Below the pieces are notes generated by a model. The model searched no databases. It saw nothing but the letters and a program-made list of their open reading frames with translations, and was not told the origin of the DNA. Below are positions 1 to 8,367 of a stretch of DNA of 53,288 bases, one piece after another; position 1 is the stretch's first letter, and every line of letters starts with the position of its first letter. A program made the position numbers and the translations under genes. This DNA comes from Symplocastrum torsivum CPER-KK1 (lineage in GTDB: Bacteria > Cyanobacteriota > Cyanobacteriia > Cyanobacteriales > Coleofasciculaceae). The stretch lies in the NCBI GenBank assembly GCA_019358875.1, contig JAHHIF010000056.1, positions 1-53,288 on the forward strand, in the 5' to 3' direction.

Positions 1-172
1 ACTGCTCCACGGACGACTTCGGCTCATATTCGGTCGGCTGGCTCTGATCTAATTATTTGACTTTCACTCTATCTTCCCTGCTCCTTTTTCGCTTAAGTTG
101 ACACCAATGAAAGCCTTGCGCCCCTACAAATGGTGTTTCAAGGAAGGATATTGCGTAAGTCCTGTAATTGAT

Positions 173-262
173 AGCCCTACAAGGGAAGGGGGCTAATTTC
201 AAAGCCTCTCTCCTTGTAGGAGAGAGGTTAAAACTGTACTGCGCGTACAATTGAAAACCGCT
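173..262 (-). repeat. Dispersed cyanobacterial repeat, AGCGGTTTTCA family
   Basis: Read on the minus strand, this stretch begins with AGCGGTTTTCA, passes through an ACGCGC motif and ends in a hairpin-forming run (CTCTCTCC/GGAGAGAG) followed by CCCCCTTCCC. The same head sequence, with the same order of parts, occurs near 18618, 28797 and 46540. The 65-codon reading frame over it is most likely an artefact of the repeat. The rest of 1-303 shows nothing else I can name. Confidence 0.6.
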
Positions 263-303
263 ATGTATTCGCTTTTAGTCTTTTGTCAAACTAATGTAGG
301 GCT

Positions 304-2598
304 TTACACAGTCTGCTGCATTGCTGCCTTCGTCTTCTCTCGGTTTAGCTTCAAAATCAATACCCCTAACGGTGGCAAACACAAGTCCAACGAGTAAGGC
401 TGAGTGTGGAACGACCATTCATCTGTCCACTTGCCTCCTAGATTTCCCATGTTGCTACCACCATACTCACGGGCATCACTGTTGAAGAGTTCCGTATAAA
501 ATCCAACTTCTGGAACACCAACCCGATAGTGACTATGAGGTTGAGGTGTGAAATTGCAAACCGTAACAATAAACTCGTCAGAATCCTTAGCACGACGAAT
601 AAAGGCAACCACGCTATGGCGATTGTCACTACAATCAATCCACTCAAACCCCTCTTGGGCAAAATCCTGAGTATAGAGCGCAATTTCAGTGCGATACAGT
701 TGGTTGAGGTCACTGACAAACTGCTTTAACTTTTGATGTGGCTCAAATTGCAACAAATGCCACTCCAAATCCGCCCAAGCATTCCACTCACTCCACTGCC
801 CAAACTCCATACTCATGAAGAGAGTTTTCTTACCAGGGTGAGTGAACATATAAGCAAACAAGCAGCGGACATTCGCAAACTTCTGCCACTCATCTCCTGG
901 CATCTTGCCCAGCATATTGCTCTTGCCGTGGACAATCTCATCATGAGAAAGCGCCAGCATATAGTTCTCGCTGTGGTTGTACCACATACTGAACGTGATG
1001 TTGTTCTGATGGAATTGGCGGAACCAAGGGTCCATGTGGAAGTAATCCAACATGTCATGCATCCAACCCATGTTCCACTTCAAGTTAAAGCCCAGTCCTC
1101 CCACATAAGTCGGCCAAGACACCATCGGCCAATCTGTTGACTCTTCAGCAATCGAGAGGATACCGGGAAAGTAGCTAAAGATAGTGTGATTCGTCTGACG
1201 GAGGAAATCAGCCGCATCAATATTTTCCCTACCTCCATACTGGTTGGGTAACCATTCTCCAGCAGGGCGACAATAGTCCAGGTAGAGCATCGAAGCCACA
1301 GCATCCACCCGCATTCCATCAATATGGTACTTGTCGAACCAGAACAGAGCGTTCGACACCAAAAAGTTACGCACCTCATTGCGGGAATAGTTGAATACCA
1401 GAGTTCCCCACTCCTTATGTTCCCCCTTACGTGGGTCGGCATGTTCATAAAGGTGAGTACCATCAAAAAACGCTAACCCGTGACCATCTTTAGGAAAATG
1501 TCCCGGTACCCAGTCCACAATCACACCAATCCCATTTTGGTGGCACTGATCAACAAAATACATGAAATCTTCTGGTGTCCCAAAGCGGGAAGTGCAAGCA
1601 TAATAGCCCGTCACCTGATAACCCCAAGAACCATCAAAGGGATGTTCCGCTATTGGTAGTAGCTCAATATGGGTGAATCCGAGTTCCTTTACATAAGGAA
1701 TTAGCTGCTGCGCTAATTCTCGATAGGTCAGGAAACGTGCCCCTGGTCTGAGTTCCGAAACGACTACTACAGGCTCTTCCCCATTCTCAAGCTTAGCTGG
1801 TTCTCCTGAAGAGGCATGAAGCCAAGAACCCAAGTGAACCTCATACACAGAAATCGGCTGAGTTAAAGCATCCGTATGTCGCCGACCCTCCATCCAGTCA
1901 GAATCCTGCCACTGATAAGCATCTAAGTCAGTAACAATTGATGCAGTTTTCGGTCGGGGTTCTTGCTGAAAGCCATAAGGGTCAGATTTTTCGTAAATAT
2001 GCCCATCAAAGTTTTTGATTTCGTATTTGTAATGTTCCCCAAAACCAAGGGAGGGAATGAAGAGTTCCCAAACCCCAGTTGAACCTTTACGCATCTGGTG
2101 TTTGCGCCCATCCCAATCGTTAAAATCTCCCAAAACCGAAACGTTACGAGCGTTAGGTGCCCAAACGGCAAAGTAGACACCTTTTACACCGTCTATTTCT
2201 GTTGCGTGTGCGCCCAGTTTCTCGTAGATGCGGTGGTGATTGCCTTCGCTAAATAGATGTAAATCGAAGTCTGTTAAAAGAGGAGAACGGAAAGCGTAAG
2301 GGTCATGGATAACTCGCTCATGCTCACCTTCCTTGAGCCGTAGCTGGTAATTTGCCAGTTCAGGTGTCTCAATTTCTGCTTCAAAAAAGTGAGGATGGTG
2401 AACAGAATGCATTGGGTATTCCAGCCGTTCTTCTGGACGAACCACCCAAGCCGCTTCCGCATTTGGTAGATAAGCCCGCACTACCCAGCTAGTCTTCCCA
2501 TTTTGCTCAACTCGATGGGGACCAAGGATTTCAAACGGGTCATTATGTTGATTCCAGACAATCCGGTCAACTTGTTCAGGGGCAATTATCGGGGACAT
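304..2598 (-). CDS. glgB: 1,4-alpha-glucan branching enzyme
   Basis: Glycogen branching enzyme (GH13), which transfers alpha-1,4 chains to make alpha-1,6 branch points in cytosolic storage glycogen. The order of parts fits GlgB: two N-terminal CBM48-type modules (about residues 1-230), then the catalytic barrel and an all-beta C-terminus. Visible motifs are the nucleophile region GMRVDAVASM (about 430), the acid region AEEST (about 484) and LSHDEIVHGK (about 549). The reading frame stays open 17 codons upstream of the chosen ATG, but MSPIIAPEQ is the usual family start and gives 764 residues, normal for the longer GlgB type. It stands alone; no other glycogen gene is adjacent. Confidence 0.95.
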   Translation of the reverse strand: MSPIIAPEQVDRIVWNQHNDPFEILGPHRVEQNGKTSWVVRAYLPNAEAAWVVRPEERLEYPMHSVHHPHFFEAEIETPELANYQLRLKEGEHERVIHDPYAFRSPLLTDFDLHLFSEGNHHRIYEKLGAHATEIDGVKGVYFAVWAPNARNVSVLGDFNDWDGRKHQMRKGSTGVWELFIPSLGFGEHYKYEIKNFDGHIYEKSDPYGFQQEPRPKTASIVTDLDAYQWQDSDWMEGRRHTDALTQPISVYEVHLGSWLHASSGEPAKLENGEEPVVVVSELRPGARFLTYRELAQQLIPYVKELGFTHIELLPIAEHPFDGSWGYQVTGYYACTSRFGTPEDFMYFVDQCHQNGIGVIVDWVPGHFPKDGHGLAFFDGTHLYEHADPRKGEHKEWGTLVFNYSRNEVRNFLVSNALFWFDKYHIDGMRVDAVASMLYLDYCRPAGEWLPNQYGGRENIDAADFLRQTNHTIFSYFPGILSIAEESTDWPMVSWPTYVGGLGFNLKWNMGWMHDMLDYFHMDPWFRQFHQNNITFSMWYNHSENYMLALSHDEIVHGKSNMLGKMPGDEWQKFANVRCLFAYMFTHPGKKTLFMSMEFGQWSEWNAWADLEWHLLQFEPHQKLKQFVSDLNQLYRTEIALYTQDFAQEGFEWIDCSDNRHSVVAFIRRAKDSDEFIVTVCNFTPQPHSHYRVGVPEVGFYTELFNSDAREYGGSNMGNLGGKWTDEWSFHTQPYSLDLCLPPLGVLILKLNREKTKAAMQQTV

Positions 2599-2836
2599 CA
2601 AGCTATCTACCTCTATAAACGGGGAGCAAGAGCGCCATACACAACACAATTTTAATATTTATATACAAATTTATTGCTTTGTACACATTTTTACCGACAA
2701 TACTGGCGAATTAGGGGCTAGAACACTAGCCAGAGAGGTATTTATGGCAAAAGGAAGAGGACAGAGGGCAGAAGGGAAAAGATTCAAGCAGAAATAAGAC
2801 CCTCACCCATTGAGCAGGAATAAGATTACGATTACC

Positions 2837-2859
2837 CCCAAGATAGTTTTCGTCTTGGG
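2837..2859. other. Hairpin downstream of the small secreted protein
   Basis: CCCAAGA and TCTTGGG form a 7-bp stem with a 9-base loop about 20 bases past the stop codon of the minus-strand gene at 2879-3169. No T-run follows on either strand, so a classical rho-independent terminator is not shown. Confidence 0.3.
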
Positions 2860-2878
2860 TTGATGAGTGGAATTTTTG

Positions 2879-3169
2879 TTAAAGCGGAGTCAGTGTTCGG
2901 AACAGATGGCGCAGACGCAACAGAAAAATTAATTCCTGGATTCGTGGGTTCAATTCAGGCGAGGTGGGGCGCTGCGCTAACTTGGCTTGCAGTTGCGCGT
3001 ATTGGGCGGCTGTCAGTACCTTACCATCAATAGGCGATCGCGCTTCGGTAATAATCTCCGTTCTTAACACCTCTTCTGGCACATCTTCCGGTGGTGGCAA
3101 ACAAAAAGCGGGTTCAGCCACAACGAACGATAGTCCGATTACCAAACTCAAGAATCCGCTCTGTTTCAT
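2879..3169 (-). CDS. Small secreted protein of unknown function
   Basis: A 96-residue protein with a clear signal peptide: MKQSG, a hydrophobic core to about residue 20, then a cleavage region near AFCLPPPE. The mature part is charged and ends in a helical, Arg/Leu-rich segment. The pattern PPPEDVPEEVLRTEI followed by SPIDGK and AAQYAQLQ looks like a cyanobacterial conserved protein I have seen without a function. Probably exported to the periplasm or thylakoid lumen. The start ATG has no strong ribosome binding site but is the only one ahead of the signal peptide. Confidence 0.7.
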   Translation of the reverse strand: MKQSGFLSLVIGLSFVVAEPAFCLPPPEDVPEEVLRTEIITEARSPIDGKVLTAAQYAQLQAKLAQRPTSPELNPRIQELIFLLRLRHLFRTLTPL

Positions 3170-3424
3170 TGCCTAGCTTGCCTCTTAACCATCCACAACC
3201 TGCTTGCTCGTCCAGTACCATCTGTGCGTTTCGACAATAACTAAAGATGTCGCCAAAAACGCACTATTCACATCTAGCACGCTAAAAATGACTCCGTAGT
3301 TCATCCAACCTTTCCACGCTCCTTAATCAAAATAGCGACACCAGACAAGGGTCTGAATGTCGCCATCAATCTAAAGAGCGAGTCTCTTGGCTTGTGACCG
3401 AACGTAGCGCGATCGCGCTTCTTA

Positions 3425-3562
3425 CTAGCTAGGCGATGTAGTTGGAGACTCAGCCGGAGAATCAGCAGGGGTCGTTTCGCCAGTACCACCTTCACCTGAC
3501 TGGCAGGCACCTAAGGTAGTAGCTAGAGCAAACACGAGAGCTAAACCAATTAATTTCTTCAT
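3425..3562 (-). CDS. Small lipoprotein, 45 residues
   Basis: Reading the minus strand from the ATG at 3562 gives a 45-residue protein that begins MKKLIGLALVFALATTLGAC. This is a classic lipoprotein signal with lipobox L-G-A-C, so Cys20 should be lipidated. The mature part is only 25 residues, rich in Gly, Thr, Pro, Ser and Glu, and looks unstructured. A strong Shine-Dalgarno (GAGGAG) sits about 4 bases before the ATG, and the TAG stop is at 3425-3427. A different frame over the same DNA (3301-3510) is a shadow. Function unknown; many cyanobacteria carry such tiny lipoproteins. Confidence 0.75.
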   Translation of the reverse strand: MKKLIGLALVFALATTLGACQSGEGGTGETTPADSPAESPTTSPS

Positions 3563-3582
3563 ACACTCCTCTTTTATCACGG

Positions 3583-3609
3583 CTGGCATCAAAAGAGATG
3601 TTATGCCAG
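3583..3609. other. Stem-loop in the intergenic region 3563-3925
   Basis: CTGGCAT and ATGCCAG form a perfect 7-bp stem with a 13-base loop just upstream of the small lipoprotein gene. It would lie in that gene's 5' leader. The rest of 3563-3925 holds the palindrome and promoter listed separately and no further gene. Confidence 0.3.
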
Positions 3610-3765
3610 TCCATCTACAATTCTACAGTTTTAGCATGAAGAATTATTTTTTACTCTATTTCTTTAGAAAGATCGGCTTTTTTTAAATTTATGCTTCTTT
3701 ATGCCTAGCTTGAGCCTCGTAAATCCCTACTCCTGGGTCTACGCTTTCTGTAGAGGGCGTTTTTC

Positions 3766-3808
3766 GTAGTCTAGACTACAACTTTTCGTAAGAGTAACCT
3801 GATATCCT
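3766..3808 (+). promoter_or_regulatory. Candidate NtcA-activated promoter
   Basis: GTAGTCTAGACTAC at 3766-3779 is a perfect palindrome and matches the NtcA consensus GTA-N8-TAC. It is followed after 23 bases by TATCCT (3803-3808), which fits a TAN3T -10 box. NtcA-activated promoters place the -10 box about 22 bases after the TAC. The implied transcription start is near 3815, about 110 bases before the histidine kinase start. The palindrome could also act on the divergent lipoprotein gene. No binding data; the match is by pattern only. Confidence 0.45.
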
Positions 3809-3925
3809 ACATAGATATGTCAGTTTGGGAAGTCGTCTTTAGGTTGATTTGAAAATTGGAATTCTTCTCGCTGCCCAAAATGAACGAGTTAAGGTGGGTG
3901 CGGAGTATTCTTCAAGGGAGGCATT

Positions 3926-6274
3926 GTGTTCCCGATCGCTAATTATGCTTTTCAATTTTTCCAAGCCTGGATCAGGTATCCCAGACTGCAAGCCGTACTT
4001 AGCCAAAAAATTGTTGACCGTATCCGCAATTCCTTGGAGTTGCAAGTAGTCCTCCAAACGGCGGCTGATGAGGTAGGTACCTTACTCAATTTAGATAGCT
4101 GTAGCTTCCTATGGTACTTCAAAGACACGCAGCGAGTGCAGGTAGTCTGTGAGTGGAATAACAAGCGAAAAACATCGCTATTGGGATACTATCCCTTATG
4201 CCGCTTTGGAGCGATCGCATCCGCACTCGTAGCTGGCGAGCGGATTGTGAACAATGGCATCGAGCCATCTAAGCCAAAATCATTATCGCTGGGTTTGCTA
4301 GCTCAACAACTCCCTTGGCTAAAGCATTGGCGCAACAAAAAGCCTCAGCAAGCGAGTTATGTCCTTGGGGCAAACCGACAATCCTTCGGGCAGGAAAGCA
4401 ACCTGAGCGGATGTGGGGATAGCCTAGATGGACTACCTCTAGTCGCTCCCGACAAGATGATAGGAGAAGCCTTATTAAGTGCTTCAGGGGAGCTGACAAC
4501 GCAAGAAAATCACCTTTGTGCAAATCATCCTGTACTGGGATATAGAGCTAGCGTACTGATTCCCGTTACTGCCACCAGCGAAGGAATCGGGTTCATCGCC
4601 TGTCTTTCAGAACAACCTCGTCGTTGGTCGGCGGGGGAAATTGAGTTTTTAGAGTCGATTGCTGAGCCACTAGAAATTGCAATCCGTCAAGCTAAGCTTT
4701 ACGAAAAAACACAAAAACAGGCAATTCGAGAACGGCTAGTCAATCAAATCACCCGTCAAACCCGTCAGAGTTTTGATCCAGAGATAATTTTAACGGAAGC
4801 GATCGCACAACTGTTGGAGGTACTAGAGGCAGACCGATGCCTTGTTCACCTCGTTGAAGACCTCAACAACCCTGAAATTATTGAAGCTAACTCAGAACGC
4901 CCTAGAACTTTTGCTTGTGGCGCATTCCGGCGCAAGCATATCTACGAAGTTTGCCGCCAGCCGTTTTCCCCTTCCCTAGAAGTCTTCGATATCAACGGAC
5001 CCATAACCCAGTGGGTAATCCAGCATCGTCAATTGGTAATGATTCCAGACATTACCCAAGATGAGCGGATTGGTAAAGCGAATCCTGAATACCAAAAGAC
5101 TCAGATTAAGTCATCGCTTGTCATCCCCGTCCAAGCGAACGGCAAACTCCACGCCCTACTCTATATCAATCAGTGTTCGCAGACCCGGTACTGGTCAAAA
5201 AATGACCAACAACTTGCCGAAGCCGTAGCCGATCAATTGGCAATTTCCCTGCAACAGGCTTATTTGTATGCCTGCACTCAGCAGCAAGCTGCCCATAGTG
5301 CCCTGCAAGCGCAGAAGATGGCAGAAATGATCGAGGAACTGCGACTAACTCAAGCCCAACTGATACAAAGTGAAAAAATGTCAAGCTTGGGTCGGATGAT
5401 TGCTGGTGTGGCTCATGAAATTAACAACCCCGTTGGCTTTATCTACGGCAACATTCCTTATGTTGAAAATTATGTAAGTGAATTAATTCGCCTCGTACAA
5501 GCCTACCAAGCTTACTATCCCCACCCACCTGACGGAATCCAACAATTGACGCAGGAAGCAGAAATCGATTTTTTACTCAGAGATTTACCCAAAATCCTGA
5601 AGTCTATGGAATCGGGGGCAGAACGGATTCAGGAGATTGTGCAGTTATTGCAGAAGTTTTCTGGCACCAATGGTGCCCCTGTAAAACCAGTTGATCTCAA
5701 TGCAGCATTGGAAAGTACACTGTTGATTTTGCACAGTCAACTTGTCGGCAAAATTCAGGTAGAGCGATACTACGACAACTTACCGCCAGTGGAATGTTAT
5801 GCCAAGCAGATCAACCAAGCCTTTTTGAGTATCCTAACGAATGCCATTGAATCACTCAACCGGTTGGCTGATCCGACGAAAGTCATTACGCTGCGGACAA
5901 CGTGGGTTCCCAGTCTTAATTCGGGACAAGGGGGTCGAGTACAAATTGCGATCGCCGATAATGGTCCAGGAATTAAGCCGGAAATTCAGCCGAGAATCTT
6001 TGAGCCTTTTTTCACAACCAAAGACGTTGGTCAAGGTAGAGGATTGGGTCTAACCGTCACTTATCAAACCATTGTCAACCAACATCATGGTCAAATAGAC
6101 TGTCAATCTCAGCTAGGTCAAGGTGCTACGTTCCTGATTGAAATTCCAGTGAAGCATCCCCAATTCTTGACATCAGAGCCATCTTCATATGCAGGGATGA
6201 CTACTATGTCTCAAGCCAAATCTAAAGCCCCTAGCCGACATTCAGTAGCTGCTGCCACCAACAGCGGATGTTAG
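3926..6274 (+). CDS. Two-component sensor histidine kinase with two GAF domains
   Basis: A 782-residue cytosolic sensor kinase. Residues about 35-240 and 270-455 look like two GAF domains (ligand or chromophore sensing); no membrane segment is visible. A dimerisation and phosphoacceptor helix follows with GVAHEINNP (phosphoacceptor His497), then the ATP-binding domain with N-box ILTNAIESL (about 636-644), G1 box IADNGPGI (about 675-682), F-box EPFFTT and G2 box GRGLGL. The start is GTG at 3926, supported by AAGGGAGG 5-6 bases upstream; the first ATG in frame lies well inside GAF1. No response regulator is adjacent, so the partner is unknown. A bilin-binding Cys in the GAF domains cannot be asserted from reading alone. 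Confidence 0.9.
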   Translation: MFPIANYAFQFFQAWIRYPRLQAVLSQKIVDRIRNSLELQVVLQTAADEVGTLLNLDSCSFLWYFKDTQRVQVVCEWNNKRKTSLLGYYPLCRFGAIASALVAGERIVNNGIEPSKPKSLSLGLLAQQLPWLKHWRNKKPQQASYVLGANRQSFGQESNLSGCGDSLDGLPLVAPDKMIGEALLSASGELTTQENHLCANHPVLGYRASVLIPVTATSEGIGFIACLSEQPRRWSAGEIEFLESIAEPLEIAIRQAKLYEKTQKQAIRERLVNQITRQTRQSFDPEIILTEAIAQLLEVLEADRCLVHLVEDLNNPEIIEANSERPRTFACGAFRRKHIYEVCRQPFSPSLEVFDINGPITQWVIQHRQLVMIPDITQDERIGKANPEYQKTQIKSSLVIPVQANGKLHALLYINQCSQTRYWSKNDQQLAEAVADQLAISLQQAYLYACTQQQAAHSALQAQKMAEMIEELRLTQAQLIQSEKMSSLGRMIAGVAHEINNPVGFIYGNIPYVENYVSELIRLVQAYQAYYPHPPDGIQQLTQEAEIDFLLRDLPKILKSMESGAERIQEIVQLLQKFSGTNGAPVKPVDLNAALESTLLILHSQLVGKIQVERYYDNLPPVECYAKQINQAFLSILTNAIESLNRLADPTKVITLRTTWVPSLNSGQGGRVQIAIADNGPGIKPEIQPRIFEPFFTTKDVGQGRGLGLTVTYQTIVNQHHGQIDCQSQLGQGATFLIEIPVKHPQFLTSEPSSYAGMTTMSQAKSKAPSRHSVAAATNSGC

Positions 6275-6504
6275 GATGAGTTCGATTATCGAGTTTTAGG
6301 CGAATTGCATTTTTGCGATCGCTAGTATCACGTTTGCTATCATTATTCGCTCTTTACGGGAATTGCTAGATACACCTTGTTTAGGGTAGTAGACATAGGT
6401 TCCCAGTCAGGACTCTGTTGCATCAGATAACGGACAAAAAGCAACAACGCCTAGCTGACGTGATCCAATGGACTTGAGATAACTTCCAACCTAAGAACGG
6501 TGAA

Positions 6505-7032
6505 ATGCTTATGAACGCTGTCCCTCGCTCAGTTCTACCCCAACGACATCAACCCAGACGACAAGCGACCAACTCCAAGGGGACGCGATCAAGGGCAACG
6601 CTCTCATCAACCGTGAGTGTACCGTCTAGAAACACTGGCAAGAAGGTAGAAAAACTCAACGCCTCGCGACAGCAAACACCAATTTGGCTCTCATCACTAT
6701 TGTTTTTGCAGCGTAGCTCCGACGTTGTAACATTCATTTTGGTTGCCACTACCCTCACAATCTACTCGTGGACAGTTTATACACAGCAGCAGTGGACAAA
6801 AGAGTACCGGAAATTAGAAACACTGCAACGTCATGAACGCCATCTAACGACAACGAACGCAGTGATTAAAGACCAACTAGCGCAACAAGCCGAAAACCCA
6901 GCGACAGGGCTAGTGACGCCTAACCCAAGCAACACAATTTTTCTGCCACCAGCACCTCAACGCCAAGCCCAAACTATTCCAACTTCAACAGCTAAACCAG
7001 AGTCAAAGGCAACTACACCACTGGGATACTGA
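6505..7032 (+). CDS. FtsL-like single-pass membrane protein upstream of ftsI
   Basis: A 175-residue protein with a basic, Ser/Thr-rich cytosolic N-terminus (1-70), one membrane span (about 73-93) and then a charged helical segment (about 95-130, YRKLETLQRHERHL) likely to form a coiled coil. The tail is Pro/Thr-rich. This topology and size, and the position directly before the septal transpeptidase gene, match FtsL, which in most bacteria precedes ftsI and pairs with FtsB. Sequence similarity to FtsL cannot be judged by eye, so the call is by topology and context. ATG at 6505 or 6511 could be the start. A TnpB element now separates it from ftsI. Confidence 0.65.
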   Translation: MLMNAVPRSVLPQRHQPRRQATNSKGTRSRATLSSTVSVPSRNTGKKVEKLNASRQQTPIWLSSLLFLQRSSDVVTFILVATTLTIYSWTVYTQQQWTKEYRKLETLQRHERHLTTTNAVIKDQLAQQAENPATGLVTPNPSNTIFLPPAPQRQAQTIPTSTAKPESKATTPLGY

Positions 7033-7033
7033 G

Positions 7034-7200
7034 TTGACATCCTCCCCGGCGTGAACGCACGGGGATTCCAAAGATTACTCTTTGGGCTTCCTCTTTCCCC
7101 GACTCGGCTTACACTGAGGAGTTTCCTCACCAATGCAGAGGTCGATGTCTCCAGAGGCGTTTAACGTTCCCGTGTGCCCCACGGTACGGAGTGCGATTTC
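7034..7200 (-). ncRNA. Probable omega RNA (reRNA) of the TnpB element
   Basis: In TnpB systems the guide RNA is made from the 3' end of tnpB and the element's right end. Here the last part of tnpB and the strong hairpin at 7044-7064 make up such a scaffold on the minus strand. The guide would then read out of the element into the end of the FtsL-like gene, beginning about CTCAGTATCCCAGTGG. The 5' boundary is a guess. Confidence 0.45.
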
Positions 7201-8280
7201 AAGGATATTGATAGCTGCATTCCAGTCTCGGTCTAACACGAACCCACAATGAGGACATCTATGAGTTCTTTGACTCAACGACTTGGTGACTCCCTTCCCA
7301 CAAGTAGAACAATTTTGACTGGTGTAGTGAGGTGGCACGCTTACCGTCACCACACCAAATACCTTCCCAAAATATTCCAACCAATCTCGGAAAGCCGACC
7401 ATGCAGCATCGGAAATAGACTTAGCCAGTTTTTTGTTCCTAACCATATTCCGCACCTGCAAGTCCTCATAGGCAACCAAGTCGTTAGACTGGATGACGCA
7501 CCTTGCCAACTTTACGGCAAAGTCTTTACGCTGCCTACTTACCTTGAGGTGCTTTCGACTCAAACGATTTCTCGCATTGACTCTGTTGTTAGAACCATAA
7601 AGAGTCTTGGAAAGTCTGCGACCAAGACGCTTGAGCGATTTCTCCGACTTTCTCAAGTGACGGGGATTTTCAACGGTTTGCCCGTGGGAATCGGTGTAGA
7701 AGTGAGTCAAGCCAACATCCAACCCAATGGTTTTACCCGTTGGCTGTCTCTTCTCTACTCGTTCTTGGTCGAGACAAAACTGAACGTAGTATCCGTCAGC
7801 TCGACGGACAACCCGCACTCGCTTAATCTGCTTCAACTGATAGAAGTGCAGGTCACGGGTTCCCCACATTTTGAAACTTCCAGCTTCAAACCCATCAGTG
7901 AACGTGATAGTTCGCCTATCAACGAGCAGCTTCCACCCTGTGGTTTTGTACTCAACAGAGCCATGAGTTTGATGTTTTTTAAAACGTGGAAAACCTTTGT
8001 TTCCTGGTCTGCCCTTGTTGCAGTTGTCGTAGAACCGAGCGATAGAACTCCAAGCCCGTTCAGCAGAAGCTTGCCGAGCCTGAGAGTTAAGTTTGCCAGC
8101 GAACGGGAACTGTTTGCCGAGAACAGCGCAATATGCGCTCAACTCGTACTTCCCGATTCCCTTGTTGTCCATCCAGTGTCTGAGGCAACTGTTGCGAATA
8201 AAACGAGAAGTACGAATGGCTTCATCAAGCCGTTCATACTGCTGCTTTGTTCCCTCAAGTTTTGCCTCGAATACCAGCAT
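7075..8280 (-). CDS. tnpB: TnpB RNA-guided DNA endonuclease
   Basis: A 401-residue TnpB (OrfB/IS1341 family), a miniature relative of Cas12 that cuts DNA guided by omega RNA. The RuvC residues look intact: Asp188 in IGLDVGL, Glu272 in VAYEDLQ and Asp352 in DRDWNAAINIL. The zinc ribbon has Cys324/Cys327 and Cys342/Cys345. The N-terminal part (about 1-170) corresponds to the helix-turn-helix/WED region. Length is normal and there is no frameshift, so it may be active. It runs antisense to its neighbours. Confidence 0.93.
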   Translation of the reverse strand: MLVFEAKLEGTKQQYERLDEAIRTSRFIRNSCLRHWMDNKGIGKYELSAYCAVLGKQFPFAGKLNSQARQASAERAWSSIARFYDNCNKGRPGNKGFPRFKKHQTHGSVEYKTTGWKLLVDRRTITFTDGFEAGSFKMWGTRDLHFYQLKQIKRVRVVRRADGYYVQFCLDQERVEKRQPTGKTIGLDVGLTHFYTDSHGQTVENPRHLRKSEKSLKRLGRRLSKTLYGSNNRVNARNRLSRKHLKVSRQRKDFAVKLARCVIQSNDLVAYEDLQVRNMVRNKKLAKSISDAAWSAFRDWLEYFGKVFGVVTVSVPPHYTSQNCSTCGKGVTKSLSQRTHRCPHCGFVLDRDWNAAINILEIALRTVGHTGTLNASGDIDLCIGEETPQCKPSRGKRKPKE

Positions 8281-8367
8281 GATTACGCTGACGCAACTGG
8301 CGTAAGTTTATCATAAAAGCCGCCCTAGAAGGACGGGGCTTTATACCCAATTTTTTGGTAACGAATC

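Larger units (their letters stand above)
7034..8352 (-). mobile_element. IS200/IS605-type (IS1341-like) TnpB element without tnpA
   Basis: The element contains a full-length tnpB but no TnpA transposase. The right end, at low coordinates beyond the tnpB stop, carries the hairpin CCCCG-GCGT-GA-ACGC-a-CGGGG (7044-7064) and is typical of this group. The left end has a hairpin CCGCCC/GGACGG (8320-8336) and a smaller one, TTACGC/GCGTAA (8283-8305). Outer ends are estimated, since these elements make no target duplication. It sits two bases after the stop of the FtsL-like gene and ends shortly before the ftsI ATG, in opposite orientation to both. Confidence 0.75.

Noticed and set aside
1..60. Open frames at the very start of the window
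   Set aside because: Fewer than 20 codons are visible in each frame, so no gene end can be supported.
53..250. 65-codon minus-strand frame near the window start
   Set aside because: It reads through a dispersed hairpin repeat; the peptide reflects that repeat rather than a protein.
733..1140. 135-codon plus-strand frame inside glgB
   Set aside because: Antisense shadow of the branching enzyme, which has full family motifs.
7249..8316. 355-codon plus-strand frame antisense to tnpB
   Set aside because: Long antisense frame but no motif; the minus-strand TnpB has all catalytic residues.
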